From: Bacteroides oleiciplenus YIT 12058
Lineage (GTDB): Bacteria > Bacteroidota > Bacteroidia > Bacteroidales > Bacteroidaceae
DNA: 64,000 nt
Direction: 5' to 3'
Assembly: GCF_000315485.1 (NCBI RefSeq)
Contig: NZ_JH992944.1
Span: 1 to 64,000, forward strand
Under the pieces are notes generated by a model. It had not been told where the DNA came from. It searched no databases and saw nothing but the letters and a program-made list of their open reading frames with translations. Every line of letters starts with the position of its first letter. Position 1 is the stretch's first letter. The position numbers and the translations under genes were made by a program. Below are positions 52,244 to 59,318 of this stretch, in pieces.

Positions 52244-54673
52244 ATGATACAGGCAAGATTGAAATTGGAGATTATCATCGGATACCTGATATGGGTATCC
52301 TTTTTTGTCCTGATAATCCATATTTTCCATGACAGTTGGCAAAAGAAAAGCGTCATGGAACAACAGGAAGCCCACTGGCAGGGGGAAAGGCAACAGACCA
52401 ATCAGGCTTTCCTCTGCCTGCTGGACCTTGCCTCCACCGGAGAGCTGATTGCCGGATGGACGGAGGAAGACTACGCCGCCTATCAAGAGAAAAGGTTGGC
52501 AACGGTCACACTGTTGCAAAACCTGAAAGCCGAACAGGAAGACAGCCTGCAACGGGCGTGCATTGACTCGGTGTGTAATCTGTTGATAGAAAAAGAGACA
52601 CAAATGGCTGCCCTGCTGCAACTGTTGGAAAATATGCCGGATGCCGGGGAAATCGTTCATCGGAAAATACCTGTTATGGTGTCGCAAAGTAAAATGCAGG
52701 CTACCAGACCGGAAGACACCCCCGTTGTCGAAACCGGTGAGAAGAAGAAAAAGAACTTTTGGAGCCTGTTCCGCAAGCAGGAAAAGAAATCGGCTTATGC
52801 CCGGCAACGGGAAGAAGCACGGAAAGAATCCGTCCCTGCCATCACTTCCGGTACGGGAACAGTCGATGCCGTAGTGAAACCTTCGGCATTGCTATACTCC
52901 ATAGAAAAAGAAATAGACAACGCCACCCGCAACTACGAGGAAACCTTGTCCGCCAAAATGGACAGCCTGAGGATGAACAACCGTATATTGAACAGACACA
53001 TCAACCTACTGGTGCAGCACTTCGAGCAGAAGGAACGAGAAACCTTCTGTCGGGAAATACGCTGGCAACAGGAAACACGCAATGATACCTTCCGGCTGAT
53101 AGCAGGGATCGGCATCGGGGCATCCGTGCTGGTTATCCTGCTGTATATGGTGATACACAGGGACGTGAACCGGCAGCACAAGATACGCACGAAACTGGAA
53201 GAGTCGAACCGGAGGAATGAAGAGCTGCTCCGCGCCCAGAAGAACATGATGCTGACCGTGAGCCACGACCTGCGCTCCCCACTTACCGCCATTACCGGCT
53301 ACGCCGAACTGATAGCCCGTGAACGCCGGAAAGAGAAACGCATCCGGTACGGCGAAACCATCCGCCAATCGGCGGAAAGGATGCTGCACCTACTCAATGC
53401 CCTGCTGCGTTTCTACCGGCTGGACACAGGGAAAGAACAGCCCAATCCCGTTCACTTCCGACCGAAAGCACTGGCGGAAAGCCTTGTACCCAACTACACC
53501 TTACAGGCAGAAAACAAACAGCTTGCCTTCACATGGGAATACATCGGTGATGATGTGGTAGTGACCGGCGACCGCGAACGGTTGTCGCAAATCATCGACA
53601 ACCTGCTCTCCAATGCCGTGAAATTCACACAGGCAGGAGCCGTCAGCCTGCGGCTGCACTACCGTGACGCCCTGCTCACCATTGAAGTGAAGGACACCGG
53701 AACGGGAATGACCGACCGGCAACTGCAACGGATTTTCCAACCGTTTGAACGGCTGGGCAATGCCGGAGAGCAGGAAGGTTTCGGACTCGGTCTGGCTATC
53801 ACGCTGGGGACCGCCGGACTGCTGGGAGGCAGCATACGGGTGGAGAGCGAGAAAGGGAAAGGCAGCGTCTTCACCGTATGCGTACCCCTCCCCGTCACGG
53901 ACGAACAGCACCCCATGCCTCCACCCCACGCACCGTACGCCCTTCCTGACAACCTGCGCATCGCAGTGGTGGACGACGACCCCGTGCTGCTGGCTATGAC
54001 AACGGACATGCTTACGCGCAATGATATATCCTGTGACGGATGCCGGAACGTGCATGATTTGATGGAGCTGCTGCGCAAACACTCCTACGACCTGCTGATA
54101 ACCGACCTGAGGATGCCGGACATGGACGGCTACCAACTGCTGGAACTGTTGCGCCGTTCCAACGTGGGCAACTCGAAAACAATCCCCGTGCTTGCCGCCA
54201 CCGCCCGCGCCGACCGGAACACGGAAGCGTTCACCGAGGCGGGGTTTGCCGGATGCCTGTACAAACCGTTCTCGCAGACCGAACTGCTGACCGCCGTGCA
54301 GGACTGCGTCCGCAACAAACAACAAATCCCGGCATCTGTAAAAGCAGACTTCTCCGCCCTGCTTTCCGGCGAACGGAACAACAGGGAAATGCTGGAACTG
54401 CTCGCCGATGAAACAAGCAAGAACATGGTAGCCCTTGAAGCGTGCATCGGGAACGGTGACCTGCAACGGGTGTCCTTCCTCACGCACCACCTGCTGCCAC
54501 TGGGCGAGCTTGTGCGTGAGTACAGCTCGCTGAAAAGCCTGCAACGGCTGTTGGATGCCTCGCCCAGCACGATGGACGGGGAAATGGTACAGGCTATCCG
54601 CAAGGTGGTGGAGGAAGGAAACTCCGTCATCTGCCAAGCCCTCGCCCTGATAGAAGAGCAAAAAGAAGAATGA
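52244..54673 (+). CDS. rteA: RteA hybrid sensor histidine kinase
   Basis: The 809-residue inner-membrane protein has two membrane spans (about residues 8-28 and 285-305) enclosing a helical periplasmic domain. The HisKA phosphoacceptor follows in TVSHDLRSPLTAITGYAE (His about 340), then an HATPase domain (IIDNLLSNAVKFT; DTGTGMTD; GFGLGLAI), a receiver domain with IAVVDDDPVLL and LLITDLRMPDMDGY (Asp about 620), and an HPt-like domain (FLTHHLLPLG). This phosphorelay kinase pairs with RteB. In CTnDOT it responds indirectly to tetracycline through tetQ cotranscription; that gene is absent here, so the trigger is unknown. The stop overlaps the rteB start. Confidence 0.9.
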   Translation: MIQARLKLEIIIGYLIWVSFFVLIIHIFHDSWQKKSVMEQQEAHWQGERQQTNQAFLCLLDLASTGELIAGWTEEDYAAYQEKRLATVTLLQNLKAEQEDSLQRACIDSVCNLLIEKETQMAALLQLLENMPDAGEIVHRKIPVMVSQSKMQATRPEDTPVVETGEKKKKNFWSLFRKQEKKSAYARQREEARKESVPAITSGTGTVDAVVKPSALLYSIEKEIDNATRNYEETLSAKMDSLRMNNRILNRHINLLVQHFEQKERETFCREIRWQQETRNDTFRLIAGIGIGASVLVILLYMVIHRDVNRQHKIRTKLEESNRRNEELLRAQKNMMLTVSHDLRSPLTAITGYAELIARERRKEKRIRYGETIRQSAERMLHLLNALLRFYRLDTGKEQPNPVHFRPKALAESLVPNYTLQAENKQLAFTWEYIGDDVVVTGDRERLSQIIDNLLSNAVKFTQAGAVSLRLHYRDALLTIEVKDTGTGMTDRQLQRIFQPFERLGNAGEQEGFGLGLAITLGTAGLLGGSIRVESEKGKGSVFTVCVPLPVTDEQHPMPPPHAPYALPDNLRIAVVDDDPVLLAMTTDMLTRNDISCDGCRNVHDLMELLRKHSYDLLITDLRMPDMDGYQLLELLRRSNVGNSKTIPVLAATARADRNTEAFTEAGFAGCLYKPFSQTELLTAVQDCVRNKQQIPASVKADFSALLSGERNNREMLELLADETSKNMVALEACIGNGDLQRVSFLTHHLLPLGELVREYSSLKSLQRLLDASPSTMDGEMVQAIRKVVEEGNSVICQALALIEEQKEE

Positions 54674-55965
54674 ACAACAAGATACTGATTATAGAGGATA
54701 ACCCCGTACTCAGCCGGGTGCTGTGCAACTGGCTGGAACGGAAGGGATGGCAGACAGAACAGACCACGTCCGCCATACAAGCCCGGCGGATGCTCGCCTC
54801 CACGGATGCCGGTGTCATCCTTTCGGACATACGCCTGCCCGACGGTGACGGGGTGGAGATACTGGAATGGATGAACAGGGAGCAAATCCGCATCCCGTTC
54901 GTCGTCATGACGGAATACGCGGAGGTAGGCTCCGCCGTGCGTGCCATGAAGCTGGGAGCCAAGGACTACCTGCCCAAGCCGGTCGTCCCCGAAAAGCTGT
55001 ATGCCATCCTGAACGGGTTGTTTCAACAACAGCCACAGGGACAGAAGACTATCTTCCACAGGGAGAGCAAACGGATGAAGGAAGCGGAACGTCAGGCGAA
55101 ACTGGTTGCCGCCACGGATTTGTCCGTGCTTGTCCGCGGGGAGAACGGAACGGGAAAGGAATACATCGCCCACCTGATACACTCCCTCAGCCGGCGGGCG
55201 GAACAGCCCTTTGTCCCTGTGGATTGCGGCGCATTACCGAAAGAATTAGCCGCATCGGAACTGTTCGGACACGTCCGGGGAGCCTTCACCGGAGCGACGG
55301 ACCACAAGACCGGACTGCTGAACGAAGCGGAAGGCGGCACGCTGTTTCTGGACGAGATAGGCAACCTTTCCTACGAGGTGCAAGCCCTGCTGCTGCGCGT
55401 ATTGCAGGAACGCCGCTACCGTCAGGTGGGCGGCAGGCGTGAAACGGCAGCGGATGTGCGCATCATCGCCGCCACGAACGAAAATCTGGAACATGCCATA
55501 CAGGAAGGACGGTTCCGGGAAGACCTGTACCACCGGCTGAACGAGTTTACGATTCCGGTTCCTACGCTGGCGGAGTGCAGGGAAGACATCCTGCCGCTGG
55601 CGGAATTTTTCAGGGAACGGGACAACCTGCGGTTCGGAAAGGAAACGACCGGTTTCGATGCGGAAGCCTGCAAAGCCCTGCAAAACCATCACTGGACGGG
55701 AAATGTGAGGGAACTGAAAAACTGCATCCAACAAGCCGTCCTGCTGGCTGAGGGGGACACCATCGGCGTGCGGGACCTGAACCTGCAAGCGTCTGAAAAG
55801 GCGTGCAGCTTCGCCCTGAAAGCAGAAAACGAGGAACGGAAACGGATAATGAAAGCCCTGGAAGCAGCGGGGAACAACAAGGCGCTGGCAGCCGTGCTGC
55901 TTCAAATCAGCCGTCCCACCTTGTATGAGAAGATGAAAAAATACGGGATAGAAACGGAAAAATAA
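54670..55965 (+). CDS. rteB: RteB sigma-54-dependent response regulator
   Basis: The 431-residue activator has a receiver domain (IIEDNPVLSRVL; phosphoacceptor Asp in GVILSDIRLPDGDG, about residue 54), an AAA+ domain with Walker A GENGTGKE (about 157), the sigma-54 loop GAFTGA (about 204) and Walker B GGTLFLDEIG (about 227), and a Fis-type HTH (NKALAAVLLQISRPTLYEKM, about 405-424). In CTnDOT RteB activates rteC. A matching sigma-54 promoter and palindromic site precede rteC here. It overlaps rteA by four bases. Confidence 0.93.
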   Translation: MNNKILIIEDNPVLSRVLCNWLERKGWQTEQTTSAIQARRMLASTDAGVILSDIRLPDGDGVEILEWMNREQIRIPFVVMTEYAEVGSAVRAMKLGAKDYLPKPVVPEKLYAILNGLFQQQPQGQKTIFHRESKRMKEAERQAKLVAATDLSVLVRGENGTGKEYIAHLIHSLSRRAEQPFVPVDCGALPKELAASELFGHVRGAFTGATDHKTGLLNEAEGGTLFLDEIGNLSYEVQALLLRVLQERRYRQVGGRRETAADVRIIAATNENLEHAIQEGRFREDLYHRLNEFTIPVPTLAECREDILPLAEFFRERDNLRFGKETTGFDAEACKALQNHHWTGNVRELKNCIQQAVLLAEGDTIGVRDLNLQASEKACSFALKAENEERKRIMKALEAAGNNKALAAVLLQISRPTLYEKMKKYGIETEK

Positions 55966-55996
55966 CTGTTTGTTAGAAAGATTGGAGGGAAAGATG

Positions 55997-56004
55997 TACC
56001 TTTG
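55997..56004 (+). promoter_or_regulatory. Bacteroides-type -7 box (TACCTTTG) for the structured RNA
   Basis: Exact TAnnTTTG match 32 bp after the rteB stop. Transcription would start near 56012 and end at the terminator at 56198-56224, giving an RNA of about 210 nt. Confidence 0.5.
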
Positions 56005-56011
56005 AAAGCTG

Positions 56012-56224
56012 AAATAGAAAGACTTGGCGGGAAACCCGGTTTCCCGTTATAGATAATACATAAGTTCGCAAGACGTTCCAAGCAAAATCTGGTAAATTGA
56101 GCAAAGTAAGAACTGATTGCGTGAGGCTTATGCTATGTCGTTACATAGCGTGGGCTCACGTATATTCTTACTTGGGCTTACCAGAGCCTTGCTTGGAGTA
56201 GCGTGAGTGCCACGCTACTTTTTT
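56012..56224 (+). ncRNA. Putative structured RNA (sRNA or attenuator leader) between rteB and the DHFR-like gene
   Basis: A hairpin CGGGAAAC/GTTTCCCG (56028-56046) is followed by a long bulged stem of five paired blocks: 56077-56085 with 56189-56197; 56089-56095 with 56178-56184; 56104-56112 with 56165-56173; 56120-56125 with 56155-56160; and 56132-56138 with 56143-56149 (loop CGTT). Together they make 38 base pairs. A perfect terminator with six T follows. A -7 box lies just upstream. The RNA could be free (CTnDOT has an sRNA, RteR, elsewhere) or a leader controlling the next gene. Confidence 0.65.
56198..56224 (+). terminator. Intrinsic terminator of the structured RNA
   Basis: GTAGCGTG (56198-56205) pairs with CACGCTAC (56211-56218) around a 5-nt loop, followed by TTTTTT. 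Confidence 0.85.
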
Positions 56225-56289
56225 CAGACCTCTTGGAACATTCCTTTGAATTTACACGTTTCACAGTACCCCAAACAAGAGGTTCACCC

Positions 56290-56691
56290 ATGAAGATACA
56301 AATCGCAGCCATCTTATCCGCTGACGGCTACCTGTGGGAAAAAGCAGGTGGCGCACCTTCCGCGTTCCATTCCGGCAAATACGGTACGGAACGGTTGGAA
56401 GAATATACATTGCCGTTATCCCCGTACAGTTCCCTGATTGAATTGCTGGATGAAAGGCGGCAAGGCAGGGACGTGAGTTATCTTGCCGAAGCCACGCCCG
56501 AAACAATGGAGCTGATAAGAGGTCTGCTGCTCTACCGGCTGGCGGATGAGATAATTCTCTATGTATTGCCACACAAACAGGAGAAAGGAATATGCTTTGC
56601 CGAACCCACTGCCTTGTTCGGGTGGGAATTGGCAGAAGAGCGTCCGTTGAAAGACGGCATCCGGCGGAAAACGTACCGCAGGAAAGGATAA
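56290..56691 (+). CDS. Small DHFR/RibD C-terminal-like protein
   Basis: The 133-residue protein begins MKIQIAAILSADGYLWEKAG, which resembles the first strand of dihydrofolate reductase/RibD_C folds, and contains LLLYRLADEIILYVLP. At 133 residues it is shorter than the usual 160-180 of those enzymes, and no complete active site is visible. A longer frame to 56203 would start in the terminator, so the ATG at 56290 is chosen. It stands between rteB and rteC, and may be transcribed only when the upstream terminator is bypassed. Confidence 0.55.
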   Translation: MKIQIAAILSADGYLWEKAGGAPSAFHSGKYGTERLEEYTLPLSPYSSLIELLDERRQGRDVSYLAEATPETMELIRGLLLYRLADEIILYVLPHKQEKGICFAEPTALFGWELAEERPLKDGIRRKTYRRKG

Positions 56692-56695
56692 GAAA

Positions 56696-56734
56696 GTGTA
56701 AGATTGCTTTACAGTGTGTAAGATAATCTTACAC
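56696..56734 (+). promoter_or_regulatory. Putative RteB upstream activating site of rteC
   Basis: GTGTAAGAT occurs at 56696-56704 and again at 56716, where with ATCTTACAC it forms the perfect palindrome GTGTAAGATAATCTTACAC (56716-56734). It lies 14-50 bp upstream of the sigma-54 promoter, where enhancer-binding regulators act. Confidence 0.6.
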
Positions 56735-56747
56735 TTTATTACGGGTT

Positions 56748-56763
56748 TGGAACGGACATTGAA
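56748..56763 (+). promoter_or_regulatory. Sigma-54 (-24/-12) promoter of rteC
   Basis: TGGAACGGACATTGAA matches the consensus TGGCACGNNNNTTGCW at all but two positions, with correct spacing. It is about 145 bp upstream of the rteC start, and fits regulation by RteB, which has a GAFTGA loop. Confidence 0.65.
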
Positions 56764-56908
56764 AATATTTCTAACAGTATATCGTTGAAAATCAATCCGT
56801 TCTTTTTCCGTGTTGCATTTTTTACAGCCGGGAGGTACAGGGTTTGCCCTTTGTTTACTGTGCGCACACAGATAAAACGAAGTATAACAAACCCAAACTG
56901 AAAAGAGT

Positions 56909-57529
56909 ATGGACTATCTTATCCTGACGGAGACTGAATTTTTCCACCAAATAACCGACAATAAAGAGTGTTGCAACATGGAAACGGCATACAATGAATT
57001 TGTGAAAGAAGTATTCCGGCTGTGCAGCGGATGCCGTGACCTGCTCACGGTATTCTTCACGGCTGCCTATACGGAAACCGAATTGCAATACCTTTGCGAA
57101 CAGACGGAACCCGATACGGGCGAGAACAGAAAAGCGTTCTATATCCGCAAAGCCTTGTCGCTGCTGCGCAAGACCTTGAAACGCTTCCAATCCCAAGTGC
57201 CACCACTAACATCCACCTTAGAGAACCCATTGAAAGAAACATCCACCCCGACACCCTTCCTGCGCTGGACGGGAAACGCCGTAGATTTGGTAGAGGTGAT
57301 TTACGGACTGGACGAGATGGGCTGTATCAACAACGGGGACGTTCCTCTGGGCGAGCTTGCCGCCTTCTTCTATACCCTGCTGGGCGTGGAGTCCAAAGAG
57401 TGTTACCGTTTCTACACGGACATCAAGCACCGCAAGAACGAGAGCCGGACGTATTTCATGGATAAAATGCGGGAACGGCTGAATGAACGGATGCGAAGGG
57501 ATGACGAGAAGGAGGTGCAGCGGAGATGA
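56909..57529 (+). CDS. rteC: RteC excision regulator
   Basis: The 206-residue protein begins MDYLILTETEFFHQITD and contains FYIRKALSLLRKTLKRFQSQ and LGVESKECYRFYTDIKHRKN, features of RteC proteins. In CTnDOT RteC is a winged-helix DNA-binding protein that activates the excision operon. Regulation by RteB through sigma-54 is supported by the upstream sites. Length matches the family (about 210-220). Confidence 0.88.
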   Translation: MDYLILTETEFFHQITDNKECCNMETAYNEFVKEVFRLCSGCRDLLTVFFTAAYTETELQYLCEQTEPDTGENRKAFYIRKALSLLRKTLKRFQSQVPPLTSTLENPLKETSTPTPFLRWTGNAVDLVEVIYGLDEMGCINNGDVPLGELAAFFYTLLGVESKECYRFYTDIKHRKNESRTYFMDKMRERLNERMRRDDEKEVQRR

Positions 57530-57559
57530 TGCTTAAAATACATAAATTCAGCTATTTAT

Positions 57560-57590
57560 TTTGTCTGTCTCAATATTCTATTTATCTTTG
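57560..57590 (+). promoter_or_regulatory. Complete Bacteroides promoter (TTTG-N19-TATCTTTG) of the Panacea module
   Basis: A -33 element TTTG (57560-57563) and the -7 box TATCTTTG (57583-57590) are separated by 19 bp, the usual arrangement. The ATG at 57615 lies 24 bp downstream. The module therefore has independent expression. Confidence 0.7.
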
Positions 57591-57614
57591 CGTATCGAAT
57601 TAAAATGAATAAAG

Positions 57615-58094
57615 ATGAACTCAATACATGATATTGCAGATTATATTATTTCACGAGTAAAATCTGAGGATAATAGTGCTTCTTTAATTAACTTAAAGTT
57701 GCAGAAGCTATTGTATTATGTACAAGCATGGTCTTATGGCATCAATAAGAAGCCAATGTTTACCGGAGAATTTGAGGCATGGATTCATGGTCCGGTTAAC
57801 CGTAGTATTTATGACCGTTTTAATGCAACAAAATATCTCTATTCTGAAATCAATCTGGACGATTGCATTAATAAGGATGTTGCTTTATCACCGGAAGATG
57901 CAGAGTTCGTGGACTTCATCTTGGAGAATTACCTTAAATACAGCGGTGCTGAATTGGAAAGATTGTCACATTCAGAAACACCTTGGGTTAAGACAAGAGG
58001 GGATTTAGGGAATAATGAACGATGTGATAACATTATTTCTTCAAGACTAATGGAAGAATTTTATGGAAAAAAATGGGAAGAAATTAACGCTTAA
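57615..58094 (+). CDS. Panacea-domain (DUF4065/SocA-like) antitoxin
   Basis: The 159-residue protein has the Panacea signature: LINLKLQKLLYYVQAWSYGI, EFEAWIHGPVNRSIYD and LSHSETPWVKTRGD. Panacea proteins are antitoxins paired with very different toxins. The gene has its own promoter and is much more AT-rich than its neighbours, pointing to separate acquisition. The following gene overlaps it by 32 bp, the usual toxin-antitoxin arrangement. Confidence 0.82.
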   Translation: MNSIHDIADYIISRVKSEDNSASLINLKLQKLLYYVQAWSYGINKKPMFTGEFEAWIHGPVNRSIYDRFNATKYLYSEINLDDCINKDVALSPEDAEFVDFILENYLKYSGAELERLSHSETPWVKTRGDLGNNERCDNIISSRLMEEFYGKKWEEINA

Positions 58095-58818
58095 TGCTGA
58101 TAAACCCAAGTTTGGTAGTAAGGCATTAGTATCTTCCGAGCAAGAGAAAATAATAGAGAGAAGGAAAATTACTTTTTCCTTCTCTTATTTTAAGCAAATA
58201 TCCAACTTTGGCGTTGGAGGATGTTCTCCTAAATGGTATGTCAGCTTTTTGGATAGAATGTCCGTATTAGGCACAATGACACCACAAGAAGTATTGGAAG
58301 TAAATCGTGGAAGTGATGCCCTTCGTTGCCATCCGATTGACTGGAATGCACAAAATATACCTATCCAAAGAGATGATTTGGATTGGTTGCCTGAAAATAT
58401 ATTAAAGAATGAAGCTGAATTTCCAATCATGCAATTCTCCATATCTACGGGGACAGGACGAATAGTAGGCTTTTTTGATAGGGATTCTTCCGTTTTCCAT
58501 GTCGTTTTATTAGACCCCAATCATAATATACAACCTTCCAAGAAAACCAATTATCAGATTCAACCCACTACACAGGGAATATCACAATATGACGAATTAC
58601 TGAATAAATTGGAAAATATAAAGAAAATTGTACAGGATTGTAAAGATAAAAATTGCAAATTACATGCGCATTTAAAAATGATAGAAGGTTTGCATGATAA
58701 TATCGTGTATGTAGGCATTGATGAAGATTTCTACGCTACTTACCAAGAAATACTTCAAGTACATTCCTTGCAAGAAATTCTGGAACAGGGAATTTTGGAA
58801 TTTGCAGACAGCAATTAA
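58063..58818 (+). CDS. Unrecognised partner of the Panacea antitoxin (candidate toxin)
   Basis: The 251-residue protein contains TFSFSYFKQISNFGVGGCSP, KWYVSFLDRMSVLGTMTPQEV and a beta-rich part with FFDRDSSVFHVVLLDPNHNI, then a C-terminal coiled helical region with HAHLKMIEGLHDN. I recognise no toxin fold with confidence; the DRDSSVFHVVLLDP strand pair faintly recalls small RNase-type toxins. Overlap with the antitoxin gene and shared AT-rich composition argue that the two form one module. Assignment as toxin rests only on context. Confidence 0.6.
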   Translation: MEKNGKKLTLNADKPKFGSKALVSSEQEKIIERRKITFSFSYFKQISNFGVGGCSPKWYVSFLDRMSVLGTMTPQEVLEVNRGSDALRCHPIDWNAQNIPIQRDDLDWLPENILKNEAEFPIMQFSISTGTGRIVGFFDRDSSVFHVVLLDPNHNIQPSKKTNYQIQPTTQGISQYDELLNKLENIKKIVQDCKDKNCKLHAHLKMIEGLHDNIVYVGIDEDFYATYQEILQVHSLQEILEQGILEFADSN

Positions 58819-58858
58819 TTATATTATTAAACTAATTTTCATTTCAAAGCGCATAATA

Positions 58859-59242
58859 GTGAAAAGGAAAAAACAGCAAGGGAGTCCCTACAACCTGTTT
58901 CCCGAACATAATCCCTATGAGTTTGCATACGAACCGGACGACTGCGACTGTATGCCGGAGATGATTGCCGAAAGGAAGAGCTTCAAGAAGCTGGGCAGGG
59001 ACGAAAAAGCAGTCATAAAGGACTTTATCGTGGATGCCGTTACGACGTATTGGCATGAGAAACGGCAGATACCTGTGGGGGAAAGTCTGGCAGCCATCAG
59101 GAAAACGCTGGCACAGCTTTATCTGGAAGAGTACCGCGTCATACTGAAAGACGATACGGAGTTGAAGAACTACCTGCGCGACAATGCCCTGTCCACTATA
59201 AACAAGCTGCTGAAAGCGGAGAAACAGGAAGAACGGAAATAA
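58859..59242 (+). CDS. Conserved ICE hypothetical protein (GTG start, 127 aa)
   Basis: The likely start is the GTG at 58859 (VKRKKQQGSPYNLFPEHNPY), because the longer frame from 58718 overlaps the previous gene. The protein is charged and helical (ERKSFKKLGRDEKAVIKDFI). Base composition returns to the ICE average here, so the Panacea module seems to have been inserted between rteC and this gene. It ends just before a bidirectional terminator. Function unknown. Confidence 0.6.
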   Translation: MKRKKQQGSPYNLFPEHNPYEFAYEPDDCDCMPEMIAERKSFKKLGRDEKAVIKDFIVDAVTTYWHEKRQIPVGESLAAIRKTLAQLYLEEYRVILKDDTELKNYLRDNALSTINKLLKAEKQEERK

Positions 59243-59269
59243 TAATCCGGTCATCAGACATGATACAGA

Positions 59270-59312
59270 AGAAATGACGGTCAAGGCTATAACAACCCTG
59301 ACCGTCATTTCT
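59270..59312. terminator. Bidirectional terminator between the conserved gene and mobC
   Basis: AGAAATGACGGTCA (59270-59283) pairs perfectly over 14 bp with TGACCGTCATTTCT (59299-59312). It separates convergent transcripts; mobC stops at 59319. Confidence 0.75.
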
Positions 59313-59318
59313 GTTTGT

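Noticed and set aside
52008..52244. 78-residue frame upstream of rteA
   Set aside because: Composition is not protein-like and the frame covers the rteA promoter region.
56077..56197. Integron attC site as an explanation of the bulged stem
   Set aside because: The stem ends do not carry the GTTRRRY core sites, there is no integron integrase nearby, and a terminator follows directly.
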